NCBI RefSeq assembly: GCF_000330725.2
Contig: NZ_AMZY02000010.1
Span: 62,001 to 126,000, forward strand
Length of the DNA stretch: 64,000 nt
DNA from: Mariniradius saccharolyticus AK6
GTDB taxonomy: Bacteria > Bacteroidota > Bacteroidia > Cytophagales > Cyclobacteriaceae
Direction: 5' to 3'
Shown in pieces: positions 15,631 to 24,418 of the stretch (positions are counted from its first letter, which is position 1; the number at the start of each line of letters is the position of its first letter). The position numbers were made by a program, and so were the translations under genes. The notes beneath the pieces were generated by a model, which was not told the DNA's origin, did not search any database, and saw only the letters and a program-made list of their open reading frames with translations.

Positions 15631-18019
15631 ATGCCTTGAGCGTCACAAGGGTCACACCCGCGCCTCCCCTGTCGGCGTGTTCATCTTCCAACTTGGATAC
15701 CGAATTCATCGACCGCAGCAGGTTTCTGGTTATTTCCCTCAATATGCCATCCCCTTTGCCATGGACAATACGCAAGTCCTTCAAACCCAACATAAACCCA
15801 TCATCGACAAAATTCTGCACTAAGGAAATGATCTCCTCTGCACGCTTTCCCCTGATGTCGAGGTTTGGCGAAAAATCCATCATTTTCGCATTGGTGTCAA
15901 AGCCAACTCTTCTGGCAAGGGATTTTTTTTCCTTTTTCATTTCTCCCAATGAAATCTTCTCCAAGCGATTCAGTTTCACGTTCGATTTCAGATCTCCGAT
16001 GCTGATTTCGGCCTCATTCTTTTTGAGGGCCATCACCTCTGCAATCGCACCGCTGTCCTTCAATCGCACGTGATCACCCACGGCAATCTCCCCTGAAATG
16101 ACCTTGATGGTTTTTTCGGGAGCTGGAGTTTTCTTCTCTGGTTTCACCTTTGCCTTCAGCTGCTCGACCTCTTGCCTCAGTTCCTTTGCTTTATCTTTGT
16201 CGGCCTGCGTGCGGCGGATTTCGGAAATGGTATTTTCGATCTTCCTGTTGACATCGTCCAAGAGTGCTTTCGCCTCTGTCTTCGCCTCTTGGATATACTT
16301 CTTTTTGTTTTGCTCCAAGGATTCCTTCATCTCGGCATATTCCTTCATCCGCTGATCAAGGATCCTTTCTTTCCTTTTGTTTTCCAGCAGGAGGGATTCT
16401 TGCTGCGCCATTTGGTTCTCGAGCTTGGTAAGAATCTTATCGTACTTGACACGCTCTTCTCCAATATGCTCCTTGGCATAGTCGATGATATCCTTGGCGA
16501 TTCCAATCTTCGAAGCGATCTCCAGTGCAAAGGAGCTTCCTGGTTTGCCAATATCCAATTGGTAAAGCGGTTCCAATTTCTCCACGTCATAGCGCATGGC
16601 CCCATTCACCAAGCCTTGGTTTTTGGCGGCCACCTGTTTGAGGTTGCCATAGTGGGTTGTGATCACCCCATAGGCTCCGGTACTGTTGAGAGCAAGTAGA
16701 ATCCCCTCGGCTATCGCTCCACCAAACATCGGCTCAGTCCCTGTACCAAACTCGTCGATAAAGATTATGGATTTCTTGTCAGCAAATTGGGTGAAATGCT
16801 TCATGCTCATCAGGTGTGAGCTGTAAGTACTGAGGTCGTTTTCGATATTCTGCTCATCCCCGATGTCGATGAAGAAATCATCAAACACAGTGCAAACAGA
16901 ATGACTGTCCATCGGCACCAAAAGGCCACATTGGAGCATAAACTGGGCCAAGGCCACTGTTTTCAGCGTGACGGATTTCCCGCCTGCATTGGGCCCCGAA
17001 ATAACCAAGAGCCTTCTGTTATGGTCTAGGCTGAGGTTGAGTGGCACGACTTTCTTCCCTACCTGTTTGAGGGCAAATTCGAGCAGAGGATGTCTTGCAT
17101 CGGACCATTGAAGTTGACGCTCCTTTTTTAAAATGGGCTTGTGTGAATTGGTCTTGATCGCAAACTTTGCCTTGGCCCGAATAAAATCCACCATTCCCAA
17201 AAAATGATAGGCCTTACGCATCTCGGGTATGAAGGGTCTCATTGTATCCGTGAGCTTAGTCAAAATCCGTTGGATTTCCCTCCGCTCCATGTACTCGAGG
17301 TCCTTCAGCTCATTGTTGATGTCCAAGACTTCGGCTGGTTCGAGATATACAGTTTGGCCAGTAGCTGATTCATCATGGATGAATCCCTTGATTTTTCGCT
17401 TGTTTTCTGCCAAAACCGGAATGACCATCCTGCCTCCCCTGACGGTAATGGATGCGTCATCGGGCGTCATCCCCTTCGATTTGGCTTCTCGAAATATACG
17501 GTCCAATACCTTTCTAAGGCGGTTTTCCTCGTACAATATCTGTGACCGAATCAGGGATAGTTCCTGGGAAGCGTTGTTTCTTATTTTTCCCTTTTCATCA
17601 AGTATCCTTTCTATCGCTCTCAGCACAGTATTGTCCAATGCAACAAGGCCCAACAATGCAAACAGACTCGGATACGCTTCCTCATGATCCTTGAAAAACT
17701 CGATGCACCGGCTGAGGGTAAAAAGTGAAAGCCTGATTTCGTGGAATTCTTCTTGATCCAGAAAACTTCCCTCTATCCTCGCCTTGTCAAGGTAGGGATT
17801 CGCATCGGTGTAGTTGGATGAAGGGAACAACTCCCCGGACCCAATGATTTTCTTGAATTCATCTGTCTGTTCAAGCAGCCTCGAAACCAGTGACAAATCC
17901 TTTGAAAAGGACATTTTGTCCACGAATTGGATACCTAAAGGTCCAGAACATTCCTCTTTGATTAGTTCCCGGATCTTGGTAAAGCTGATTTTTTCTTCTA
18001 CGTTTTGGGGATAAAGCAT
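15629..18019 (-). CDS. mutS2: Endonuclease MutS2
   Basis: The 796-residue protein has the MutS core/lever region, the ATPase domain (Walker A GPNAGGKS near residue 340, IIFIDEFGTGTEP, VITTHYGNLK), a long lysine/glutamate coiled coil (about 515-640), a KOW-like region and a C-terminal Smr nuclease domain with LDIRGKRAEE and LRIVHGKGDGILR. MutS2 lacks mismatch-recognition domain I. Roles reported for the family include suppression of recombination and rescue of collided ribosomes. Length is typical. The lipoprotein gene for a DUF4296 protein lies 9 bp upstream on the same strand. Confidence 0.96.
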   Translation of the reverse strand: MLYPQNVEEKISFTKIRELIKEECSGPLGIQFVDKMSFSKDLSLVSRLLEQTDEFKKIIGSGELFPSSNYTDANPYLDKARIEGSFLDQEEFHEIRLSLFTLSRCIEFFKDHEEAYPSLFALLGLVALDNTVLRAIERILDEKGKIRNNASQELSLIRSQILYEENRLRKVLDRIFREAKSKGMTPDDASITVRGGRMVIPVLAENKRKIKGFIHDESATGQTVYLEPAEVLDINNELKDLEYMERREIQRILTKLTDTMRPFIPEMRKAYHFLGMVDFIRAKAKFAIKTNSHKPILKKERQLQWSDARHPLLEFALKQVGKKVVPLNLSLDHNRRLLVISGPNAGGKSVTLKTVALAQFMLQCGLLVPMDSHSVCTVFDDFFIDIGDEQNIENDLSTYSSHLMSMKHFTQFADKKSIIFIDEFGTGTEPMFGGAIAEGILLALNSTGAYGVITTHYGNLKQVAAKNQGLVNGAMRYDVEKLEPLYQLDIGKPGSSFALEIASKIGIAKDIIDYAKEHIGEERVKYDKILTKLENQMAQQESLLLENKRKERILDQRMKEYAEMKESLEQNKKKYIQEAKTEAKALLDDVNRKIENTISEIRRTQADKDKAKELRQEVEQLKAKVKPEKKTPAPEKTIKVISGEIAVGDHVRLKDSGAIAEVMALKKNEAEISIGDLKSNVKLNRLEKISLGEMKKEKKSLARRVGFDTNAKMMDFSPNLDIRGKRAEEIISLVQNFVDDGFMLGLKDLRIVHGKGDGILREITRNLLRSMNSVSKLEDEHADRGGAGVTLVTLKA

Positions 18020-18028
18020 GAATCGTAC

Positions 18029-18361
18029 CTATTTGCCAGAAGATTCGATGACGTGCAGGGAATCAATGGTCCTGGCATAAATCCTGTCCATCACCCGAAG
18101 ATCCCGCATATAATACTCAAGGCTTGCTCTAAAAACCGAGTCGCTGACCGCATGTTTTTCAAAAACCTCATTTTCCAAATAGGGATACAATACCCTTGAG
18201 GAATCAAAATGTATCGGAAACGAACTGACTATCCCCTCTGCCAAATGGATATCCGTCAGGATTTGAACCATTTTGTCTTCCGAGAGCACGCCTTCCGGCT
18301 GCTTGTCAGGACTGCAGGAAAAGGAAAGGATCAAGCAGAAATGGAGAAATATTTTTTTCAC
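18029..18361 (-). CDS. DUF4296-type lipoprotein
   Basis: The 110-residue product begins at a GTG (18361) with MKKIFLHFCLILSFSC, a signal peptide ending in a lipobox cysteine. The mature part, with KMVQILTDIHLAEGIV and a C-terminal helical MRDLRVMDRIYARTIDSL, matches my memory of DUF4296, a family of small Bacteroidota lipoproteins of unknown function often found near core housekeeping genes. It is 9 bp upstream of mutS2 on the same strand. Confidence 0.8.
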   Translation of the reverse strand: MKKIFLHFCLILSFSCSPDKQPEGVLSEDKMVQILTDIHLAEGIVSSFPIHFDSSRVLYPYLENEVFEKHAVSDSVFRASLEYYMRDLRVMDRIYARTIDSLHVIESSGK

Positions 18362-18483
18362 GAACCAAAATTAAGGAAATCCAAGATATAGCCGTCGAAT
18401 TATAACATGGTAAACTCCCGAACATCCCATTTCGTTTTTAAATTCAAATATCAGGCTTAATTTAGGCCCGCGAAAACCCCAAC

Positions 18484-19362
18484 ATGAACCAACTCCTCAA
18501 GAAGCTCAGACGGTATGAAATCATGATCCGGAAGGTGGTCAACAACCAGCTTCAGGGTGACTACCAATCGATCTTCAAGGGATCTGGGTTGGAGTTTGAC
18601 GACCTGAGACCCTATCAATATGGGGATGATTTCAGGACGATCGAATGGAAAGTTTCCGCCAAAGGCCACGGCACTTTCGTAAAGACCTTTCGGGAGGACA
18701 AAGACCAGTCGGTTTATTTTTTGCTGGACATCAGCGGTTCGCAGGATATCGGCGACGAAGGCAAAAAGAAAATCGATATCGGAAAAGAAGTGGCGGGGGT
18801 ACTGACTTTGGCCGCGGTCTTTGAAGGAAGCCAAGTCGGCTTGATTTCTTTTTCAGACCAAAAAGAAAAAATCATCCTTCCCGGCAAAGGTCCCAAGCAG
18901 GGCATCAAAATCATCCAAGGGATATTCGGCCACAAAAACATATCCCTCAAAACAAACTTGAAGGAAATGTTCAACTTCGCCCTGAACATCATCAAGAAAA
19001 GGAGTATTGTCATCGTGATTTCTGACTTTATTGATCAAGGATACGAACGACCATTCAAGGCATTGGCCCAAAAACACGATTTGATTGCGATCCAAATAAC
19101 CGATCCAAGGGAATCCGCGTTACCTACTTTGGGGATCATCCCGGTCTATGACAAAGAGCAAGGTAGGACGACTTGGGTGAATACCGCCTTTGGGAGTTTT
19201 TCTAGAAAAATTCTAGAATCTTTCAGCTCAGAACGCGAACACCTCCAAGATGTCTGCAAGAAAAACCAAGTCAACTACCTCGAAATCAGTACAAAGAATG
19301 ACATTGTCCTGCCACTGATAGAACTATTCAAGCACCGTAACCGAACCATGAAGCGTGGGTAA
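18484..19362 (+). CDS. DUF58 protein (Bat/aerotolerance operon, vWA-like)
   Basis: The 292-residue product is a DUF58 protein: KVVNNQLQGDYQSIFKGSGL, LEFDDLRPYQYGDDFRTIEW and the vWA-like DISGSQDIG with a MIDAS-type DxSxS motif. DUF58 proteins are encoded with MoxR AAA ATPases and Bat proteins and are thought to help insert metal or assemble envelope complexes under oxidative stress. Here it heads a three-gene operon (overlap 8 bp with the next gene). No moxR gene lies immediately upstream, where it is normally found. Confidence 0.9.
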   Translation: MNQLLKKLRRYEIMIRKVVNNQLQGDYQSIFKGSGLEFDDLRPYQYGDDFRTIEWKVSAKGHGTFVKTFREDKDQSVYFLLDISGSQDIGDEGKKKIDIGKEVAGVLTLAAVFEGSQVGLISFSDQKEKIILPGKGPKQGIKIIQGIFGHKNISLKTNLKEMFNFALNIIKKRSIVIVISDFIDQGYERPFKALAQKHDLIAIQITDPRESALPTLGIIPVYDKEQGRTTWVNTAFGSFSRKILESFSSEREHLQDVCKKNQVNYLEISTKNDIVLPLIELFKHRNRTMKRG

Positions 19363-20251
19363 AATCTTGGCCTCCATATTGTTGATTTTGGGATTCTTTG
19401 TCCGGCCGGTTTTGGCGCAGGATATTGAGGTGGAGGGCTATTTCATGCAGGATTCAGCGAAGCTGGGCGAGCGGGTTGCCTATGTGCTCAAAGCCAAATA
19501 TCGCCCCGGCACGAATATCATTTTCCCGGATTCCAGTTATAATTTCGAGCCTTTTGTTTTGCTTGAGAAAAAATCCTTCATCTCATCTACAACCGATGAC
19601 GTGACATTGGACTCCGCCGTGTACTATGTGTCGAATTTTTCGCTCGACCCCGTTGCACGGCTGTCATTACCGATTTATGAAGTCTTTCGATACGATAGTC
19701 TGGAGCACAAACCCCTGGAAGCCCAACTCGCCCTGAAATTGACGATTGACCCGCTTCCCGAAAACCTCGCCTTCAAGGACAACAACGTCTACCAACCCAT
19801 ACCTACCGAATTCAATGTGTTTGTTTTGGTTATCGTCCTGGTGGTAATGCTGGTGGTCGCTGCCGTCGTTTTGTTTTTCTTCGGAAAAAAACTCAAGCGA
19901 ATATGGCAAAACTGGCTCGAGAAACGCAAATACAAACGCTTCCTCAGCCGGTGGGAAAAAGCAGAACTTGCCTTTGCTTCCCAACCCGACATGGATCATG
20001 CCGACGAGTTGCTAGGGCTTTGGAAAACTTACATGGAGCATCTCAATGAGCAACCTTTCAGGGAATGGACTACCACGGAGATTTCGGAATTCCTTGACAA
20101 CAAAGACATCATCAAGGATTTCCGCGCGATCGAATCCATCATCTATGCGGGGCAATCCGGAAAGGACATCAGCGAAAACTGTCAAAATCTAAGGGAAGTA
20201 TGCGCCATGGCGTTCCAAAAGAAGATAACCGAACCCGATGAATCCAAATAA
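19355..20251 (+). CDS. BatD-like membrane protein with signal peptide and one TM helix
   Basis: The 298-residue protein starts with GTG inside the DUF58 gene. An N-terminal signal (MGKILASILLILGFFVRPVLA) precedes about 130 residues of beta-rich periplasmic domain (GYFMQDSAKLGERVAYVLKA), a TM helix near 155-178 (VFVLVIVLVVMLVVAAVVLF), then a basic cytoplasmic helical tail of about 115 residues (KKLKRIWQNWLEKRKYKRFL). This layout fits the short BatD/DUF4381-type proteins between DUF58 and BatA genes. It overlaps batA by 14 bp. Function in the complex is not established. Confidence 0.78.
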   Translation: MGKILASILLILGFFVRPVLAQDIEVEGYFMQDSAKLGERVAYVLKAKYRPGTNIIFPDSSYNFEPFVLLEKKSFISSTTDDVTLDSAVYYVSNFSLDPVARLSLPIYEVFRYDSLEHKPLEAQLALKLTIDPLPENLAFKDNNVYQPIPTEFNVFVLVIVLVVMLVVAAVVLFFFGKKLKRIWQNWLEKRKYKRFLSRWEKAELAFASQPDMDHADELLGLWKTYMEHLNEQPFREWTTTEISEFLDNKDIIKDFRAIESIIYAGQSGKDISENCQNLREVCAMAFQKKITEPDESK

Positions 20252-21284
20252 CATCAGCGACTTTTTCTCCTTGTTTTGGTTCCTTCCCGAGACATTCCAG
20301 TCCTATGATTGGGAAAACATCTGGGCTTTGCACCTGCTTTGGATCGCTCCGTTGGTAATGGGTTTGCGGAAGTTTGTCAAATTTCTAAAAAACCCCGTGT
20401 TGGAGCTTTCCCTTCCGGGTACGGTTTCACAAAACAATCCATGGACTTATCTACGTCTCATTCCGGGAGTACTTTTTATACTCGGACTGTGGATGGTGAT
20501 CATCGCACTCGCCCGTCCGCAGAAAAGCAACGAGCGTGTCGAACAATACACCGAGGGCATCGATATCATGCTGGTGATGGATATATCGGAATCGATGGAC
20601 CTACAGGACTTCAGCCCCAACAGGCTGGAAGCGGCCAAGCAAACGGCGATTGATTTTGTCAACGGCAGGTTTGGCGACCGGATCGGAATGGTGATATTCT
20701 CAGGAGAGGCTTTTTCGCTGGCTCCTTTGACGACAGACTACAAGCTGCTCACCGATTTGGTGAAGGATATCACCTTCAATATGATGGACGCCAAAGGCAC
20801 CGCGATTGGCAGTGCGCTGGCGGCAGGCACCAATCGCATGCGGGAATCAGAATCCAAAAGCAAGGTCATGATACTGCTCAGCGACGGTGAAAACAACGCC
20901 GGAAACGTCGATCCGATCTTCGCTGCCAATCTCGCCGCGGCCATGGATATCAAAATCTACACGATTGCCGTGGGCAAGGATGGCATGGTACCCTATGGCG
21001 TGGATTTCTTTGGACGGCCGCAGATGATTGAGAGCTATCTGGACGAAACCACCCTGCGGGATATCGCGCGCATCGGCGGCGGGCAATTTTTCAGGGCTTC
21101 CGATGGAAATGCGCTCGAGCAGATTTTTGACCAAATCAATACCATGGAAAAAGCGGAAATCAAGGAATCCCGCTACAAGGAAACTGTGGATTTCTATCGG
21201 GTGTATTTGTTTTGGGGCATCCTCTTTTTCCTCATTTGGATGGGGCTGAAAAGCAGCTTTTTCAACAATTTCCTCTTGGATTAA
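20238..21284 (+). CDS. batA: BatA-like von Willebrand factor A membrane protein
   Basis: The 348-residue protein has an N-terminal membrane region (helix near 40 and another near 78-95, GVLFILGLWMVIIALARPQ), a vWA domain with an intact MIDAS motif (VMDISESMDLQD; later TTDYKLL and LSDGENNAGN) and a C-terminal TM helix (YLFWGILFFLIWMGL). Bat proteins were named for Bacteroides aerotolerance. The operon stops here: batB, batC and batE are absent, replaced by a convergent membrane-protein gene 3 bp away. Confidence 0.88.
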   Translation: MNPNNISDFFSLFWFLPETFQSYDWENIWALHLLWIAPLVMGLRKFVKFLKNPVLELSLPGTVSQNNPWTYLRLIPGVLFILGLWMVIIALARPQKSNERVEQYTEGIDIMLVMDISESMDLQDFSPNRLEAAKQTAIDFVNGRFGDRIGMVIFSGEAFSLAPLTTDYKLLTDLVKDITFNMMDAKGTAIGSALAAGTNRMRESESKSKVMILLSDGENNAGNVDPIFAANLAAAMDIKIYTIAVGKDGMVPYGVDFFGRPQMIESYLDETTLRDIARIGGGQFFRASDGNALEQIFDQINTMEKAEIKESRYKETVDFYRVYLFWGILFFLIWMGLKSSFFNNFLLD

Positions 21285-21287
21285 GGC

Positions 21288-21932
21288 CTATTCCGCCAGT
21301 GCCTCCCGTGTCAGCTGCTCAAACAAAATGTAGGTGGAGTAAAACGTAACCGGAACACTCACCAACAATCCGACACCAAAGGTCAAAATCCCGCCGAGAT
21401 TGATCAACAACACAAGTAAGGTGTAGACAAAAAACTTCCACCAACGCACCGTGATCAGTTTCCGGCTTTCCTCCAATGCGCTCCAATAGTCAAATCCCCC
21501 AAAAATTGCCATTAAGACCGCAAAATTGTAAGCTACTGCCAGGTAGACTCCCGGAATGATAAAAGCAAAAATACCCAGACTCACCAAAACCTGCCCTACC
21601 AGCCAAATCAAGACGGTCGGAAAATAGTAGGTGAAACCTTTGAAGAAATCCGGATACACAACGGGTTTCCCAGCACTGATCTTGAAGGCCACGAGATAAA
21701 AACCCGAATACAAAGGAGGGGCAAGCAGCAGGCCAAATAGGAAAAGGAATTTATCAAGATAAACCAGCGCCAGCAGCTGCAAGGAAAAAATCAGCAGCGT
21801 AAAGGCCATGCTGAAAAGCGGCTGCTTCAAAAACATTTCCCAAGACTTCCGGAACACCAGATCCAGGTCAAAGTCATAGCCTTTTTCCCGAAGTGCGGCA
21901 AGACGTTCTTGGTTCGTGTTGGTTGAAGTCAT
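21288..21932 (-). CDS. Integral membrane protein, about six TM helices, unknown function
   Basis: The 214-residue product has a 30-residue soluble N-terminus (RLAALREKGYDFDLDLVFRK) and about six hydrophobic helices, including SMAFTLLIFSLQLLALVYL, FGLLLAPPLYSGFYLVAF and TLLVLLINLGGILTFGVGLL. The layout resembles DUF975/DUF2189-like bacterial membrane proteins with glycine/proline hinges (IIPGVYL). It is a single gene between convergent batA and tdh. No function can be read. Confidence 0.75.
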   Translation of the reverse strand: MTSTNTNQERLAALREKGYDFDLDLVFRKSWEMFLKQPLFSMAFTLLIFSLQLLALVYLDKFLFLFGLLLAPPLYSGFYLVAFKISAGKPVVYPDFFKGFTYYFPTVLIWLVGQVLVSLGIFAFIIPGVYLAVAYNFAVLMAIFGGFDYWSALEESRKLITVRWWKFFVYTLLVLLINLGGILTFGVGLLVSVPVTFYSTYILFEQLTREALAE

Positions 21933-22016
21933 TTTCAGATCAGATAGAATTCATTGGGTTGGAGGCAGCACAAGCCAAATGCCACACTTTACGATAGACC
22001 GCAGATAAATGCCCAC

Positions 22017-22964
22017 CTAAAATTTGTAAGTGGGCAAATGTTTCAGGATATCGGCAGTCATCTTGGCAAGGTCAAAGTCGTGCTGCCAGCCCCAATCCTG
22101 CCGAGCTCGGCTATCGTCAATGCTGTCGGGCCAAGAATCAGCGATCGCTTGGCGGAAATCGGGCTCATAACTGATCTTGAAGTCGGGATAATGAAGCTTG
22201 ATGCTTTCATAGATTTCCCTTGGACAAAAACTCATCGCCGAAAGGTTATAGCTCGAGCGGATCTTGACACTCTCCCGTGGTGCCTGCATGAGTTGGATGG
22301 TGGCTTTGATGGCATCGGGCATGTACATCATCGGCAGATAAGAATCTTCTCTAAGAAAGGATACAAAATGCTCCCCTGCTATCGCCTTGTGGTAGATATC
22401 CACGGCATAGTCAGTAGTTCCTCCGCCCGGCAGAGACTTGTATCCGATTAGCCCTGGATAGCGAAGGCTGCGTACGTCAACACCGTATTTTTCAAAATAG
22501 TACTCGCACCAGCGCTCCCCGGCTTGCTTGGAAATTCCATAAACCGTATTGGGTTCCTTGACACAGTATTGGGGTGTCTGGACCTTGGGCGTATTGGGAC
22601 CAAACACGGCAATGGAAGAAGGCCAATAGATTTTGTCCATTTTTTCTTCCTTCGCAAGCTCCAATATGGAAAGCAGGCTGTCCATATTCAACCTCCAGGC
22701 AAAAAGCGGGTTTTTCTCGCCCGTGGCGGAAAGCACCGCGGCCAAATGATAAATCTGAGTCACACTTTCGGATTTCACCAGTCGGCGGACAGCCGCATCG
22801 TCCATCACATCAAGGACTTTTGTCTTGCAGCAATCAAATTTTTCAAGTGATTTTGGGTTGATGTCGGTAGCGATTACCTGCTCGCCACCATGGATTTCGG
22901 CCAAAGCCTGTGTCAGTTCTGAGCCCAATTGCCCGGCTGCACCAATGATCAAAACGCTTTCCAT
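22017..22964 (-). CDS. L-threonine 3-dehydrogenase, SDR (epimerase-like) type
   Basis: The 315-residue product has the NAD Rossmann motif IGAAGQLGSEL (GxxGxxG), the DIN acidic residue that selects NAD, and the catalytic Y-x3-K as YGISKQAGERWCEYYFEKYG. The segments WRLNMDSLLSILELA and WPSSIAVFGP, and the C-terminal YEPDFRQAIADSWPDSIDD, are characteristic of the SDR-type threonine 3-dehydrogenase rather than nucleotide-sugar epimerases. It oxidises L-threonine to 2-amino-3-oxobutyrate. The next gene, divergent by 150 bp, is kbl, which completes the pathway; this context makes the assignment strong. Confidence 0.9.
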   Translation of the reverse strand: MESVLIIGAAGQLGSELTQALAEIHGGEQVIATDINPKSLEKFDCCKTKVLDVMDDAAVRRLVKSESVTQIYHLAAVLSATGEKNPLFAWRLNMDSLLSILELAKEEKMDKIYWPSSIAVFGPNTPKVQTPQYCVKEPNTVYGISKQAGERWCEYYFEKYGVDVRSLRYPGLIGYKSLPGGGTTDYAVDIYHKAIAGEHFVSFLREDSYLPMMYMPDAIKATIQLMQAPRESVKIRSSYNLSAMSFCPREIYESIKLHYPDFKISYEPDFRQAIADSWPDSIDDSRARQDWGWQHDFDLAKMTADILKHLPTYKF

Positions 22965-23014
22965 GAGTAAAATTTTCCGACAGATGGACTTCTATGCCCC
23001 CTGAGGTTTTTGAT

Positions 23015-23022
23015 TATATTTG
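23015..23022 (+). promoter_or_regulatory. Possible -7 box (TATATTTG) upstream of kbl
   Basis: TATATTTG matches TANNTTTG exactly in the 150-bp gap between tdh and kbl. It would give a leader of about 85 nt. The gap also contains a short GCCG/CGGC hairpin around 23053-23065. No clear -33 element. Confidence 0.3.
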
Positions 23023-23114
23023 GGATTGAATGGCGCAAAAATAGTGATTTCAGCCGATGTACGGCACAAGGGCGCCACAAGTGTTTGAGCTTTTAAAAAA
23101 ACTAATTCCAATCC

Positions 23115-24311
23115 ATGTACGATACCCTAAAACCCAAATTAGAGAAAGAGTTGCAGGAAATCCAGTCTGCTGGACTTTTCAAGAAAGAGCGGATAATCAC
23201 CTCCCCCCAGGCTGCGGAAATCACCATCGCCGGCGGACAAAAGGTGTTGAACTTCTGCGCCAACAACTACCTTGGCTTGTCATCCCACCCCAAAGTGATC
23301 GAGGCGGCCAAGAAAGCCATCGATACGCATGGATTCGGTATGTCTTCTGTCCGCTTCATCTGCGGGACGCAAGACATCCACAAGGAGTTGGAGGAAAAGA
23401 TTTCCAAGTTCTTGGGTACAGAGGATACAATTCTATATGCAGCCGCTTTTGATGCCAATGGCGGTGTATTCGAGCCTTTGTTTGGTCCGGAAGACGCCAT
23501 CATCTCCGATGCCCTGAACCATGCCTCCATCATCGACGGTGTCCGCCTCTGCAAAGCCATGCGCTACCGCTATGAGCACAACAACATGGAGGACCTCGAA
23601 GCCCAACTCAAGGATGCCGATGCCAAAGGTGCCGTTCAGAAAATCATCGTCACGGATGGGGTCTTCTCTATGGATGGCACCATCGCGCAACTGGACAAGA
23701 TTGTCGCTTTGGCTGAAAAATACAAAGCGGTAGTCATGTCAGACGAATGCCATTCCACCGGATTCATGGGCAAAACCGGCCGCGGCGTACACGAATACCG
23801 CAACGTCATGGGCAAAATCGACATCATCACCGGTACCTTGGGCAAAGCATTGGGCGGTGCTTCGGGCGGCTTCACCTCAGGCAGAAAAGAAATCATCGAA
23901 CTCCTCCGCCAACGTTCAAGACCTTACCTGTTTTCAAATACCCTCGCGCCTTCGATCACAGGCGCATCGATTGCCGTGTTTGATTTGCTATCCGAGACGA
24001 CCGAACTCCGGGACAAACTCGAGGAAAATACCAAATACTTCCGGGCCAAGATGACTGAGGCAGGATTTGACATCAAGCCGGGAGAGCATCCCATCGTTCC
24101 GATCATGCTTTACGATGCGGTATTGTCCCAAAAAATGGCTGAAAAGCTGCTGGAAAAAGGAATCTATGTGATTGGATTCTACTTTCCCGTCGTGCCGAAA
24201 GGCCAAGCCCGGATCCGCGTTCAGATTTCGGCCGGACATGAGCGTCACCACCTAGACAAGGCGATTGCAGCTTTTGTTGAAGTTGGCAAGGAACTGGGAG
24301 TTGTAAAGTAA
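23115..24311 (+). CDS. kbl: Glycine C-acetyltransferase (2-amino-3-ketobutyrate CoA ligase)
   Basis: The 398-residue alpha-oxoamine synthase family enzyme splits 2-amino-3-oxobutyrate with CoA into glycine and acetyl-CoA. [35 protein letters not shown] and the PLP-lysine motif [14 protein letters not shown] (Lys near 245) are diagnostic of Kbl rather than BioF or HemA; the [16 protein letters not shown] segment holds the PLP aspartate and histidine. Length equals the E. coli enzyme. With the divergent threonine dehydrogenase it forms a complete threonine degradation route. A strong terminator follows. Confidence 0.96.
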   Translation: MYDTLKPKLEKELQEIQSAGLFKKERIITSPQAAEITIAGGQKVLNFCANNYLGLSSHPKVIEAAKKAIDTHGFGMSSVRFICGTQDIHKELEEKISKFLGTEDTILYAAAFDANGGVFEPLFGPEDAIISDALNHASIIDGVRLCKAMRYRYEHNNMEDLEAQLKDADAKGAVQKIIVTDGVFSMDGTIAQLDKIVALAEKYKAVVMSDECHSTGFMGKTGRGVHEYRNVMGKIDIITGTLGKALGGASGGFTSGRKEIIELLRQRSRPYLFSNTLAPSITGASIAVFDLLSETTELRDKLEENTKYFRAKMTEAGFDIKPGEHPIVPIMLYDAVLSQKMAEKLLEKGIYVIGFYFPVVPKGQARIRVQISAGHERHHLDKAIAAFVEVGKELGVVK

Positions 24312-24362
24312 AAAAAAATTATCCCGTGCCATGACCCTTCCATCATGGCACGGGATTTTTTT
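24311..24362 (+). terminator. Strong rho-independent terminator of kbl
   Basis: A perfect 14-bp stem (24321-24334 with 24343-24356) with an 8-nt loop is followed by a T run. A-rich sequence on the left makes it potentially bidirectional for the convergent amidohydrolase gene. Confidence 0.92.
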
Positions 24363-24418
24363 TAGTGGCTGGGAAATCAGGGTCCAAAATACGCTACTGC
24401 CATCATTGGCGGACTATT

